Positions 43,368-52,229 of a stretch of 64,000 bases of DNA are shown one piece after another. Each line of letters starts with the position of its first letter. Within the stretch, counting starts at the first letter, position 1. The notes beneath the pieces were generated by a model. That model saw only the letters and a list, made by a program, of their open reading frames with translations. It did not search any database and was not told the DNA's origin. This DNA comes from Devosia sp. FKR38 (GTDB lineage Bacteria; Pseudomonadota; Alphaproteobacteria; Rhizobiales; Devosiaceae), in contig NZ_STGC01000005.1 in NCBI RefSeq assembly GCF_005222805.1, positions 968,456 through 1,032,455 of the forward strand, written 5' to 3'. Made by a program: the position numbers and the translations under genes.

Positions 43368-44696
43368 ATGTTCGATATCAAGTGGATCAGAGCCAACGCC
43401 GAAGCTTTCGACGTCGCCGTGTCGCGGCGCAAGGGAGTCTCCGTTCGCTCCTCTGACCTGCTGGCTATCGACGATCGCCGTCGCGAGATCATCGGTCGCC
43501 TCAACGAAGCCCAGGAACAGCGCAACGCCCTGTCCAAGCAGATCGGCCAGGCCAAGGCCCAGAAGGACGAGGCCCGCGCGGCCGAGCTGATGAGCGAAGT
43601 CGCGCGCCTCAAGGATTTCATCCCCCAGGGCGAAGCCGACGAACGCGCCGTCGAGGCCGAACTGCATGCCGCGCTCTCGACCATCCCCAATCTGGTGCTC
43701 GATGATGTGCCGGTGGGCACCGACGAGAGCGGCAATGTCGAGTATTTCGGCCGCAATGGCTCGGCCGAGATCGCGGCCAAGCTGCGTGCGCCAAAGCCCA
43801 GCTTCGTCTTTGCGCCCAAGGAGCATTACGAGGTCGGCGTCGCCGCCGAGCTGATGGATTTCGAGACCGCCGCCAAGCTCTCGGGCAGCCGCTTTGTCGT
43901 GCTCAAGGGGCAGGTGGCCCGGCTCGAACGCGCCCTCGGGCAGTTCATGCTCGATCTGCACACCACCGAGCACGGCTATCTCGAAGTGCAGCCGCCGCTG
44001 CTGGTCAAGGATGCCGCGCTGTTCGGCACCAACCAGTTGCCCAAGTTCGAGGAAGACCTGTTCTTCACCCCGCATGGCGACTCGCGCCTGGCGCTGATTC
44101 CGACCGCCGAGGTGCCGCTCACCAATATGGTGCGCGAAGCGATCATGTCCGAAGAGGAACTGCCGCTGCGCATGACCGCGCTCACGCCGTGCTTCCGTTC
44201 CGAGGCCGGCTCGGCCGGTCGCGATACGCGCGGCATGCTGCGCCAGCACCAGTTCAACAAGGTCGAGATGGTGTCCATCACCACGCCCGAGACGTCGCTG
44301 GACGAGCATGAGCGCATGCTGGACTGCGCGGAGGCCGTGCTGCGCAAGCTGGGCCTGCACTATCGCGTCATGAACCTGTGCACCGGCGATATCGGTTTTG
44401 GCGCCCGCCGCACCTATGATCTGGAAGTCTGGCTGCCGGGCCAGGACACCTATCGCGAGATTTCCTCGGTCTCGGTCTGTGGCGATTTCCAGGCCCGTCG
44501 CATGGAAGCCCGCTATCGCCCCGCCGGCGAAAAGCAGGCGCCGCGCTATGTGCACACGCTCAATGGCTCCGGCACCGCCGTGGGCCGCTGCCTGATCGCC
44601 GTGCTGGAAAACTATCAGCAGGAAGATGGCTCCGTTGCCGTGCCCGACGTGCTGCAGCCCTATATGGGCGGCCTCACCTCCATCGGCGGCAAGTGA
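43368..44696 (+). CDS. serS: Seryl-tRNA synthetase
   Basis: 442 residues from the ATG at 43368 (Met-Phe-Asp-Ile-Lys-Trp-Ile-Arg), the usual SerRS start; a GTG five codons earlier is an alternative. An N-terminal coiled-coil arm (about 30-110) binds the long variable arm of tRNA-Ser. Class II motif 2 lies in [12 protein letters not shown], and motif 3 in [10 protein letters not shown]. The stop overlaps the surE start (TGATG). Confidence 0.96.
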   Translation: MFDIKWIRANAEAFDVAVSRRKGVSVRSSDLLAIDDRRREIIGRLNEAQEQRNALSKQIGQAKAQKDEARAAELMSEVARLKDFIPQGEADERAVEAELHAALSTIPNLVLDDVPVGTDESGNVEYFGRNGSAEIAAKLRAPKPSFVFAPKEHYEVGVAAELMDFETAAKLSGSRFVVLKGQVARLERALGQFMLDLHTTEHGYLEVQPPLLVKDAALFGTNQLPKFEEDLFFTPHGDSRLALIPTAEVPLTNMVREAIMSEEELPLRMTALTPCFRSEAGSAGRDTRGMLRQHQFNKVEMVSITTPETSLDEHERMLDCAEAVLRKLGLHYRVMNLCTGDIGFGARRTYDLEVWLPGQDTYREISSVSVCGDFQARRMEARYRPAGEKQAPRYVHTLNGSGTAVGRCLIAVLENYQQEDGSVAVPDVLQPYMGGLTSIGGK

Positions 44697-45466
44697 TGGG
44701 CCTGCGCATCCTCATCACCAATGACGATGGTGTGGATGCGCCCGGCATCGCCATCATGGCCGATATCGCCCGGGCCCTGAGCGATGACGTGTGGATCGTT
44801 GCGCCGGACGGCAATCAGTCCGGCGCCGGCCACCGCCTGAGCTTTGGCCACGAACTGACCATAGACCGGCTTGATGCGCGCACCTTTGCCGTGGTCGGCG
44901 GTTCGCCCGCCGACTGTGTCGTCGCTGGCATGACCCATCTCTTGGGTGATCGCCCCGCCGATGTGGTGCTCTCGGGGGTCAATGCCGGACAGAACCTGGG
45001 CGACATCGTCAATTGCTCGGGCACGGCGGCGGGCGCGCGCGAGGGCGCCATGCAGGGCGCCATTGGCATCGCCATGAGCCAGGGCATTGATTATTCGGTT
45101 AGCCGCGAGGTCGACTGGTCCAATGCCATTGCCCATGGCACGGCCACGGCGCGGGCGGTGATCGCCGCCGCGCAGGGCAGGGACCACTACTACAACATCA
45201 ATTTCCCCTTTTGTGACGCCGCGACCACCAGGGGCATAGCGGTGGTGCCGCTGCAGCGCTTTTCGCGCTCGCCCTTTCGCTACTATGCCAGTGACAATGC
45301 CGGAAAATTCTTCGTCGCCATTCCCGACACGCCGCTGCCGCTCGATCCCGAGGCCGATTACGAGGTCATGCGCCGCGACGGCTATGTCACGGTCACCCCG
45401 CTGATGCTGCAGCAGACCGACCTTGATCTGGCCCGCCGCCTCAACGGCACGCTGAGCCTGGGGTAA
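44696..45466 (+). CDS. surE: 5'-nucleotidase SurE
   Basis: 256 residues. Leu-Ile-Thr-Asn-Asp-Asp-Gly-Val-Asp-Ala-Pro-Gly near residue 6 gives the metal-binding Asp pair. Ser-Gly-Val-Asn-Ala-Gly-Gln-Asn (about 97-104) and Pro-Asp-Gly-Asn-Gln-Ser-Gly are further family motifs. It hydrolyses nucleoside monophosphates and short polyphosphates. The start is ATG 44696, overlapping the serS stop by 1 bp. The pcm gene that usually follows is missing here. Confidence 0.94.
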   Translation: MGLRILITNDDGVDAPGIAIMADIARALSDDVWIVAPDGNQSGAGHRLSFGHELTIDRLDARTFAVVGGSPADCVVAGMTHLLGDRPADVVLSGVNAGQNLGDIVNCSGTAAGAREGAMQGAIGIAMSQGIDYSVSREVDWSNAIAHGTATARAVIAAAQGRDHYYNINFPFCDAATTRGIAVVPLQRFSRSPFRYYASDNAGKFFVAIPDTPLPLDPEADYEVMRRDGYVTVTPLMLQQTDLDLARRLNGTLSLG

Positions 45467-45546
45467 CGGCGCAGCGTCGCGCGCGCCTTAACCTTACCCA
45501 ATCCGGAATCGCCTGCTGTCGATTTTGCTCAAATCGCATGCACTTT

Positions 45547-45606
45547 AAACTCGTCTTTACCTTACTCGCCTAGTCTCAAACTCGTGTTGAGTACCTGCGT
45601 ACGAGT
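45547..45606. repeat. Repeated ACTCGT elements upstream of the NlpD-like gene
   Basis: AAACTCGT occurs directly repeated at 45547-45554 and 45578-45585, with an inverted ACGAGT copy at 45601-45606, just before the ATG at 45613. The spacing suggests a possible regulator site, but I recognise no known operator. Confidence 0.3.
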
Positions 45607-45612
45607 AAGCTG

Positions 45613-46872
45613 ATGAGTATCCGCGTATCGCGTCGGACGCCCAAGGGTGTCATTGCAATGGCCGGTCTGATGGTTGCCGCCGTCGCCCTGTCTGGATGTT
45701 CCAGCTTGGGTCGGAATGCCTTCCGCGATCAGACCACCACCGGCTCCGTGCCGCAGTCCTCTCCTCAAAGCTATAATCAGGCAATGCCCGCCACGCTGGG
45801 TGCCCCCCAGAACAGCGTCGCTGAAGGCCGCTTCCTGCCGCCCAACAATGTTGGTGGTGTCGGGTTCGCGGGTCAGTCAGCCCCTGTGCAGCCGGCATGG
45901 AACCAGCCGGCGCAGACGGCCTTCAATCAGCCGCTCGCGCCCCTGCCCACGGCCACACCGACCGTGCAGTCCCAAAGCCTTCCCGCTCTGAATTCCACGC
46001 CCCAGGGGTCCCTGCCAGCCATGCAAGCACAGTCCGCCGTCGCTTCGGCTCCCATGCCGTCACCTGCTGCCCTTGGCAGCCTGCCGACCAATAGTTCGGT
46101 CCCGACCCTCGCTTCGGCCGCCCCCACCGCGGCCAATGGCGCCTTTACCCACACCATCGCCAGCGGCGAGTCGCTCTACACCATCGCCCGCCGCTATGAG
46201 GTCACCACCCAGGCACTGGTGCAGGCCAACAATCTCTCCTCGCCCGACAAGATCGTCGTCGGCCAGAAGGTGATCATCCCCGGCCGCGCTGATCTGCTGT
46301 CGACCAAGGCCCCGACCACCCAGGTCGCCTCGGCTGCGCCGGCCACCACCGCGCCGACCCCGGCAAAGCAGACGCTGCCCCAGGCTGCGCCCAATACGCT
46401 GCAGGCTGGTGCCAAGCCGGCGGCAACGCCCGCTCCGGTCCAGGCCGAACCGGCCAAGGTCACCCAGGTCGCGTCCATTCCCTCGGCTGAGCCGGCCATG
46501 TCGGGCAATGACAAGTTCCGTTGGCCCGTCAGCGGCCGCATCCTGGTCGATTTCGCCTCGTCCAAGGGCACCGGCATCAATATCGAGGCCAATGACGGTT
46601 CCGCCGTCAAGGCTGCCGAAAATGGCACCGTCATCTATGTCGGCTCCGGCGTCGAGGGCTATGGCAACCTCGTCCTGATCCGCCACCCCAATGGCTTCGT
46701 CTCGGCCTATGCCCACCTTGGCGCCATGAGCGTCAGCAAGGGCAGCAACGTCAACCGCGGCGACACCATCGGCGCCGTCGGCAAGACCGGCTCGGTCACC
46801 AAGCCGCAACTGCATTTCGAGCTGCGCAAGGGCGCGACGCCGGTTGATCCGGTGCCGCTGCTGGCCAGCTGA
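45613..46872 (+). CDS. NlpD-like lipoprotein, LysM plus degenerate M23/LytM domain
   Basis: 419 residues. A lipoprotein signal with lipobox Leu-Ser-Gly-Cys (about 26-29) anchors it to the outer membrane. After a Pro/Gln/Ala-rich linker comes a LysM domain (about 176-222: His-Thr-Ile-Ala-Ser-Gly-Glu-Ser-Leu-Tyr-Thr-Ile-Ala), another linker, then an M23 fold (about 300-415). Zinc ligands are missing: the His-x-x-x-Asp site reads Gly-Thr-Gly-Ile-Asn-Ile-Glu, and His-x-His reads Gln-Leu-His-Phe. As in E. coli NlpD/EnvC, it is more likely an amidase activator than a hydrolase; this is inference from the residues. Confidence 0.88.
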   Translation: MSIRVSRRTPKGVIAMAGLMVAAVALSGCSSLGRNAFRDQTTTGSVPQSSPQSYNQAMPATLGAPQNSVAEGRFLPPNNVGGVGFAGQSAPVQPAWNQPAQTAFNQPLAPLPTATPTVQSQSLPALNSTPQGSLPAMQAQSAVASAPMPSPAALGSLPTNSSVPTLASAAPTAANGAFTHTIASGESLYTIARRYEVTTQALVQANNLSSPDKIVVGQKVIIPGRADLLSTKAPTTQVASAAPATTAPTPAKQTLPQAAPNTLQAGAKPAATPAPVQAEPAKVTQVASIPSAEPAMSGNDKFRWPVSGRILVDFASSKGTGINIEANDGSAVKAAENGTVIYVGSGVEGYGNLVLIRHPNGFVSAYAHLGAMSVSKGSNVNRGDTIGAVGKTGSVTKPQLHFELRKGATPVDPVPLLAS

Positions 46873-46897
46873 TCACCCCGCAAACTACGAAGTGAAG

Positions 46898-46919
46898 CCC
46901 CCGCGCAAGCGGGGGTTTT
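46898..46919 (+). terminator. Terminator after the NlpD-like gene
   Basis: A 7-bp all-GC stem (CCCCCGC with GCGGGGG) with a GCAA tetraloop is followed by TTTT. Confidence 0.85.
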
Positions 46920-46937
46920 GCTTTTCGGGGCCTCGTC

Positions 46938-47846
46938 TCAGGCCGTCTTGCCCATTTCGCCGGCCAGCGTGCGCACCAGCTGGATGGCGACGCGGCCGGA
47001 ACGCGCGCCGCGCGTTGCCGCCCACTCGATGGCCCGGGCCCGCAGCGTCTCGTCATCGAGATCAAGGCCATAGTGGTCCGCATAGCTGCGCACCATGGTC
47101 AGGAACGTCGGCTGGTCGCAATTGTGGAAGCCCAGCCACAGGCCGAACCGGTCCGAAAGCGACACTTTTTCCTCCACCGCTTCGCCCGGATTGATCGCGG
47201 TCGAGCGCTCGTTCTCGATCATGTCGCGCGGCATCAAATGGCGGCGGTTGGAGGTGGCGTAGAACAGCACATTGTCCGGCCGGCCCTCGAGGCCACCGTC
47301 GAGGATGGTCTTGAGCGATTTGTAGCTGGTCTCGCCATTGTCAAAGCTCAGGTCGTCGCAGAAGACGATGAAGCGCGCCGGCTCCCCAGCGATGCGCCGC
47401 ATCAACACGGGCAGGGATTCGAGGTCTTCACGGGCGATCTCGATCAGCACCAGGCGCTCAAAGCCCTCGGCGCGGCGATCGGCGATATCGCCATGGATGG
47501 CCTTGACCAGCGAGCTCTTGCCCATGCCGCGCGCGCCCCACAGCAGCGCATTGTTGGCGCCATGGCCGCGGGCGAACTGTTCGGTATTGCGCAGCAGGAT
47601 GTCCTGCACACTGTCGATGCCCTTGAGCATGGCCAGCGGCACGCGGCTCACCTTGGGCACAGCCATCAGCGACTTGCTTTCGGCGTCCCAGTGATAGGCA
47701 TCGGCGGCGCCCAGCGCCGGGACATCGCTGTCGACCTGCGGGCTCAAGGCCTTGAGCGCATTGGCGATTGTGTCGAGCTTGTCGACGATGGCGGCCAGTT
47801 GGTCTTTGCGTTTCAAGATGCTGATATCCTCTGCACGGCGCGGCAA
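46938..47846 (-). CDS. DUF815 family P-loop ATPase
   Basis: About 302 residues. There is no early ATG. I prefer TTG at 47846 because GGGAG lies ~7 bases upstream; TTG at 47873 or 47816 are alternatives. Walker A Gly-Ala-Arg-Gly-Met-Gly-Lys-Ser-Ser is near the middle, Walker B Phe-Ile-Val-Phe-Cys-Asp-Asp-Leu-Ser follows, and Tyr-Ala-Thr-Ser-Asn-Arg-Arg-His-Leu is a sensor-1-like motif. This AAA-related family is conserved and uncharacterised, and typically lies between nlpD and yajC in the order. It is on the minus strand here, convergent with the NlpD-like gene and divergent from yajC. Confidence 0.85.
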   Translation of the reverse strand: MPRRAEDISILKRKDQLAAIVDKLDTIANALKALSPQVDSDVPALGAADAYHWDAESKSLMAVPKVSRVPLAMLKGIDSVQDILLRNTEQFARGHGANNALLWGARGMGKSSLVKAIHGDIADRRAEGFERLVLIEIAREDLESLPVLMRRIAGEPARFIVFCDDLSFDNGETSYKSLKTILDGGLEGRPDNVLFYATSNRRHLMPRDMIENERSTAINPGEAVEEKVSLSDRFGLWLGFHNCDQPTFLTMVRSYADHYGLDLDDETLRARAIEWAATRGARSGRVAIQLVRTLAGEMGKTA

Positions 47847-48017
47847 TTTGCGTCTCCCTGAATGCCTTTGCAATCACGGGGGGGCAAATGTATAGTCCGC
47901 GCGATTTTGACCGGGGTGCAAGTGCATCAAACCCCATATGCGTCCAGTGCCATCGCCCGGCGATGACCATGACGGCCGCAGACTCTCCACAATCAAGAAA
48001 ACCAAGGATCGCGCCTC

Positions 48018-48374
48018 ATGTTTGTAACACCCGCTTATGCCCAAGCAGCAGCCGGAGCCCCCGTAGCGGGTGGCGGTATCACCGAGATCTTCGTTCAGCT
48101 GATGCCGATCCTGCTGCTCGTGGTGATCTTCTGGTTCCTGATCTTCCGTCCGCAGCAGAAGCGCCTGAAAGCCCAGCAGGCCATGCTGGCCGCGATTCGT
48201 CGTGGTGACACCGTGGTGACCACCGGCGGCATCGTCGGCAAGGTGACCAAGGCTGTCGATGGCGAAGACCTCGAAGTCGAGATCGCCACCGGCGTCAAGG
48301 TCAAGCTCGTGCGCGGCATGATCTCGGACGTGCGCAGCAAGTCCGAGCCTGTCAACGACAACAAACCGGCCTAA
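48018..48374 (+). CDS. yajC: Preprotein translocase subunit YajC
   Basis: 118 residues. One membrane helix (about 28-44) is followed by Phe-Arg-Pro-Gln-Gln-Lys-Arg and the small beta domain (Gly-Asp-Thr-Val-Val-Thr-Thr-Gly-Gly-Ile-Val-Gly-Lys-Val). It associates with SecDF at the SecYEG translocon. A good terminator lies between it and secDF. Confidence 0.95.
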   Translation: MFVTPAYAQAAAGAPVAGGGITEIFVQLMPILLLVVIFWFLIFRPQQKRLKAQQAMLAAIRRGDTVVTTGGIVGKVTKAVDGEDLEVEIATGVKVKLVRGMISDVRSKSEPVNDNKPA

Positions 48375-48394
48375 AGCCGAGCCCAGGCCTGCCA

Positions 48395-48419
48395 CCGGAG
48401 CCCAAGGGCTCCGGTTTTT
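48395..48419 (+). terminator. Hairpin with T-run between yajC and secDF
   Basis: An 8-bp stem (48395-48402 with 48407-48414) with a CAAG loop is followed by TTTTT, directly before the secDF ribosome site region. It would lower read-through from yajC into secDF. Confidence 0.8.
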
Positions 48420-48439
48420 CCTTTTCAGGACGTCCCTTT

Positions 48440-50983
48440 ATGCAGTTCTCTCCGATCCGCACCGCCATCATCGCCTTTGTCGCTCTCATGGGGGTGCTGT
48501 TCGCTGTCCCCAGCTTCCTGCCGCAGACCGTGCGTGATGCCTGGCCGAGCTTCCTGCCCAAGCAGACCGTGGTGCTGGGCCTCGACCTCCAGGGCGGATC
48601 GCACCTGCTGCTGCAGGTGGACGAGAAGGGCATTGTGTCGGAGCGCCTGCAGACCCTGCGCCGCGACGTCCGCAATACGCTGGCCAATGAGAATGGCATC
48701 GGCAACCTCATCACCACCGATGAGGCGACCCGCACGCTGACAATCGAACTGACCGACCCGACCCAGCGCGATGCGGCCAAGGCCGCCATCGAGAAGCTGC
48801 AGAACACCGTCAGCAATTCGCTGATCGCCGTGGGCGGCGCCCAGGAACTGGCCTTCGGCGACACCACCGACGGCAAGCTGACCGTCACCCTGACCCCCGA
48901 AGGCGTCAACGAGCGCCAGTCGGCCCTCGTGGCCCAGTCCATAGAAGTCATCCGCAAGCGCGTCGACGAGCTCGGCACCACCGAGCCGCAGATCCAGCGC
49001 CAGGGCACCAATCGCGTCCTCGTCCAGGTGCCCGGCTTTGGCGACAGCCAGCGCCTCAAGGACATCATTTCCAAGACTGCGCGCCTCACCTTCCACATGG
49101 TCTATCCGGGCATGACCGCCGCCCAGGCCGAGGCCCAGGGCCTGCCGGCCGGCACCATGATCCTGCCCAGCCAGGATGGCGGCAGCGAACTGCTCTATGA
49201 AGATGTGGCCCTGGGCGGCGAGTCGCTCGTCGATGCCCAGCCCAGCTTTGACCAGCAGCGTTCCATCCCCGTGGTTAGCTTCCGCTTCGATACCCGCGGC
49301 GCCATCACCTTCGGCCAGATCACCTCGGCCAATGTCGGCAAGCGCTTTGCCATCGTGCTCGACGATACCGTCATCACCGCGCCCGTCATCCAGCAGGCCA
49401 TCACCGGCGGCACCGGCCAGATCAGCGGCAACTTCACCACTGCCAGCGCCAATGACCTGGCCGTGCTGCTGCGCGCCGGCGCCCTGCCGGCCTCGCTCGA
49501 CGTGGTCGAGGAACGGACCGTTGACGCCAGCCTGGGCGCAGACTCCATCCAGCATGGTCTGACGGCCGGTATCGTTGCGGCGACGCTGGTGGTTGCCTTC
49601 ATGGTGGCCGCCTATGGCCTGTTCGGCGTCTTCGCCAATATCTCGCTGATCCTGAACATCGTTCTGATCTTCGGCGCGCTCTCCATGCTCGGCGCCACCC
49701 TGACACTGCCCGGCATCGCCGGCATCGTGCTCACCATCGGCATGGCCGTGGACGCCAACGTGCTGATCTATGAGCGCATGCGCGAGGAGCAGAATGCCGG
49801 AAAGTCGCCGCTGCAGGCGATCAATGCCGGCTTCCAGCGCGCCTGGGGCACCATCATCGACTCCCACCTGACGCAGCTCATCGCCGCCACCGTGCTCTAC
49901 TTCCTGGGCTCGGGCCCGGTGCAGGGCTTTGCGGTAACGCTGGCGCTCGGCATCCTGACCTCGCTGTTCACCTCCTACACGGTCACGCTCTACTTCGTGG
50001 GCTGGTGGTTCCGGGCCACGCGTCCCAAGACCCTCAAGATCCAGCATTTCCGCTTCATTCCGGACGGCACCAAGATCCCGTTCATGAAGATCAGCCGCTA
50101 TGTGATCGCCTTCTCGATCGTGGCCAGCGTGCTGTCCATCGGTTCGGCCTATTTCAAGGGCTTCAACCTGGGCATCGACTTCGTTGGCGGCACGGCCATC
50201 GTCATTCAGCATGATGGCGGCCCGGCCGATGTCGGCAACGTGCGTGAACTGCTCGACGGCTTGAATCTGGGCGAAGTTCAGGTGCAGGGCTTCGGCACGC
50301 CGGAAGACGTGCTGGTGCGTGTGCAGGCGCAGGAGGGCGGCCAGGATGCCGACCAGGCCGCTGTTGCCAAGGTCCGCGAGGCGCTGGCCACCGAGAACTA
50401 CACCATCCGCAGCACCGAGGCGGTGAGCGGCACGGTGTCGAGCGAACTGGCCTGGAAGGGCACCATCGCCGTCATCATCTCGCTGCTGGCCATCCTGATC
50501 TACATCTGGTTCCGCTTCGAATGGCAGTTCGCCCTGGCGGCGGTGACGACCACCTCGCACGATATCATCATGACCATCGGGCTCTATTCGATCACTGGGC
50601 TCGAGTTCAACCTCACCTCGATTGCGGCGGTGCTCACCCTGGTGGGCCTGTCGCTGAACGAAACCGTGGTGGTGTCGGACCGTGTGCGTGAAAACCTGCG
50701 CAAGCATCGCAAGATGCCGCTGCCCGAGCTGATTGACCTGTCGATCAATCAGACCATCGTGCGCACCTCGCTGACCTCGTTCACCGTGTTCCTGGCGCTG
50801 ATCCCGCTGGTGGTCTTCGGCGGCGAAGTCATCCGCAGCTTCACCATCGCCATGACCTTCGGCGTGTTCGTGGGCATGTATTCGTCCATCATCGTCAACG
50901 GCCCGATCCTGATCAACTTCGGCCTCAAGGCCAAGGCCGAGGAAGACGCCAAGACCAAGATGGTGGATGGCGCCGCCGTCTGA
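48440..50983 (+). CDS. secDF: Fused protein translocase SecD-SecF
   Basis: 847 residues, two RND-like halves. The SecD half (~1-530) has the periplasmic domain and Gly-Met-Ala-Val-Asp-Ala-Asn-Val-Leu-Ile-Tyr-Glu-Arg. The SecF half (~545-847) has Asn-Leu-Gly-Ile-Asp-Phe-Val-Gly-Gly-Thr and Leu-Ser-Leu-Asn-Glu-Thr-Val-Val-Val-Ser-Asp-Arg-Val-Arg. The last differs from the common Ile-Asn-Asp-Thr-Val-Val-Val-Tyr-Asp form by Glu for Asp, a conservative change near the proton path. It uses the proton gradient to pull proteins through SecYEG. Single-chain SecDF is known in several lineages. Confidence 0.95.
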   Translation: MQFSPIRTAIIAFVALMGVLFAVPSFLPQTVRDAWPSFLPKQTVVLGLDLQGGSHLLLQVDEKGIVSERLQTLRRDVRNTLANENGIGNLITTDEATRTLTIELTDPTQRDAAKAAIEKLQNTVSNSLIAVGGAQELAFGDTTDGKLTVTLTPEGVNERQSALVAQSIEVIRKRVDELGTTEPQIQRQGTNRVLVQVPGFGDSQRLKDIISKTARLTFHMVYPGMTAAQAEAQGLPAGTMILPSQDGGSELLYEDVALGGESLVDAQPSFDQQRSIPVVSFRFDTRGAITFGQITSANVGKRFAIVLDDTVITAPVIQQAITGGTGQISGNFTTASANDLAVLLRAGALPASLDVVEERTVDASLGADSIQHGLTAGIVAATLVVAFMVAAYGLFGVFANISLILNIVLIFGALSMLGATLTLPGIAGIVLTIGMAVDANVLIYERMREEQNAGKSPLQAINAGFQRAWGTIIDSHLTQLIAATVLYFLGSGPVQGFAVTLALGILTSLFTSYTVTLYFVGWWFRATRPKTLKIQHFRFIPDGTKIPFMKISRYVIAFSIVASVLSIGSAYFKGFNLGIDFVGGTAIVIQHDGGPADVGNVRELLDGLNLGEVQVQGFGTPEDVLVRVQAQEGGQDADQAAVAKVREALATENYTIRSTEAVSGTVSSELAWKGTIAVIISLLAILIYIWFRFEWQFALAAVTTTSHDIIMTIGLYSITGLEFNLTSIAAVLTLVGLSLNETVVVSDRVRENLRKHRKMPLPELIDLSINQTIVRTSLTSFTVFLALIPLVVFGGEVIRSFTIAMTFGVFVGMYSSIIVNGPILINFGLKAKAEEDAKTKMVDGAAV

Positions 50984-50994
50984 AAGGGCAGGGC

Positions 50995-51384
50995 ATGACC
51001 TCACCCGAGCCGGGCTTCTACCCCGACCAGGTCGGCATCGACGCCTATGGCAACAGCGGCTTCCGCTTTGCCGAGATGTCGCATCGCGGTTCCTTGCTCT
51101 GCCTGCCTTCGGGCATGCAGGGCTGGGCCGTCGTCACCCCCGCCGATATCACCATGGACTCCATGGCGCCGATCTTCGCGGCGGCCGACCAGATTGACGT
51201 GCTGCTGGTCGGGCTCGGTCACGACGTGGTCGGCTTCCCGGCCGATATCCGGGCCGCCCTGCGCGAGCGCGGCATCATCGTTGAGGCCATTGGCACCGGC
51301 GGCGCCGTGCGCACCTATAATGTCCTCCTGGCCGAGCAGCGGGCCGTGGCCGCCGCGCTGATCGCAGTCGAGCGGGCGCGCTGA
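50995..51384 (+). CDS. Mth938-like domain protein (DUF498/NDUFAF3-like)
   Basis: 129 residues. The family pattern is clear: Tyr-Gly-Asn-Ser-Gly-Phe-Arg-Phe early, Asp-Val-Leu-Leu-Val-Gly-Leu-Gly in the middle (about 70-77), and Ala-Val-Arg-Thr-Tyr-Asn-Val-Leu-Leu-Ala-Glu-Gln-Arg-Ala-Val near the end. The mitochondrial homologue NDUFAF3 is a complex I assembly factor. It is placed between secDF and a squalene-synthase-like gene, overlapping the latter's start. A role in respiratory-complex or membrane-protein assembly is inference. Confidence 0.87.
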   Translation: MTSPEPGFYPDQVGIDAYGNSGFRFAEMSHRGSLLCLPSGMQGWAVVTPADITMDSMAPIFAAADQIDVLLVGLGHDVVGFPADIRAALRERGIIVEAIGTGGAVRTYNVLLAEQRAVAAALIAVERAR

Positions 51385-52229
51385 TGAGCCAGGAGAGCTT
51401 TGTCCACGCCGCCCAGGCGCTGCGCGCCGGCGATCGCGACCGCTATCTGTCGACGCTGGTGCTCGATGGCGCCCACCGCAATGGCGTGACCGCGCTCTAT
51501 GCCTTCAATGCCGATGTCGCCTCGATCCGGGCCCGCGTCAGCGATCCCGCACCGGGTGAAATCCGCCTGCAATGGTGGGCCGATGCGCTCGATGGGGAAG
51601 GCCATGGTGCCGTGCGCCAGAACCCGGTGGCCGATGCGCTGCTGGAGACCCTGGCCACCTATAGCCTGCCTCCCGGCACGCTGCTGCGGCTGATCGGCGC
51701 CCGCCGCTTTGATCTCTATGACGATCCCATGCCCGACCTCGAGACCTTCGAGGGCTATGCCGGCGAGACCGTTTCGACGCTCTACCAGCTGGCCGCCATG
51801 ATCCTCAACAACGGCCAGACCGTCGAGACCGGCGACGCCGCCGGCCATCTGGGCGTTGCCCATGCCCTTATCGGGCATCTGCGCGCCTTCGGCAATGTCT
51901 CGGCCCAGGGGCGCATCATGCTGCCCTGGTCGATCCTGGCCGCCAATGGCGTGCGTGAGGGTGAGATCTTCTCGGGCACCGAGAGCGACGGTCTTGCGGC
52001 AGCGCTTGGCCAGATCGCCGAACTGGCCGCCGGCCATCTCGATAAGGCCGAGGCCGCCATCGCCCAATTGCCAGCACAGCTCAAGCCGGCCTTTGCGCCC
52101 ATTGCCGTGCTCAAGGCGCAGTTTGCCCTGCTGCAGCGCCGCCAGGCGGGCCTGTTTGCCCCCGCGCCAGACGATGCCGATTGGCGCAAGATCACGCGCC
52201 TGATGTGGTGGAGCCTGACCCGGCGCTAG
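51384..52229 (+). CDS. Squalene/phytoene-synthase-family protein, NDUFAF6-like, active site degenerate
   Basis: 281 residues with the all-helical trans-isoprenyl fold pattern (Ala-Leu-Tyr-Ala-Phe-Asn-Ala-Asp-Val-Ala then Arg-Leu-Gln-Trp-Trp-Ala-Asp-Ala-Leu). True squalene/phytoene synthases have two Asp-rich Mg-diphosphate motifs. Here the first reads Asn-Ala-Asp-Val-Ala-Ser-Ile, with no paired acids. The second region reads His-Leu-Arg-Ala-Phe-Gly-Asn-Val-Ser-Ala, with no Arg-Asp...Glu-Asp. This matches NDUFAF6, a mitochondrial pseudoenzyme for complex I assembly. Its start overlaps the NDUFAF3-like gene, supporting a shared role. Carotenoid synthesis is unlikely. Confidence 0.82.
   Translation: MSQESFVHAAQALRAGDRDRYLSTLVLDGAHRNGVTALYAFNADVASIRARVSDPAPGEIRLQWWADALDGEGHGAVRQNPVADALLETLATYSLPPGTLLRLIGARRFDLYDDPMPDLETFEGYAGETVSTLYQLAAMILNNGQTVETGDAAGHLGVAHALIGHLRAFGNVSAQGRIMLPWSILAANGVREGEIFSGTESDGLAAALGQIAELAAGHLDKAEAAIAQLPAQLKPAFAPIAVLKAQFALLQRRQAGLFAPAPDDADWRKITRLMWWSLTRR

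Noticed and set aside
51384-52229. Carotenoid or hopanoid synthesis gene
   Set aside because: The fold matches squalene/phytoene synthases, but both aspartate motifs are absent and no other isoprenoid gene is near.
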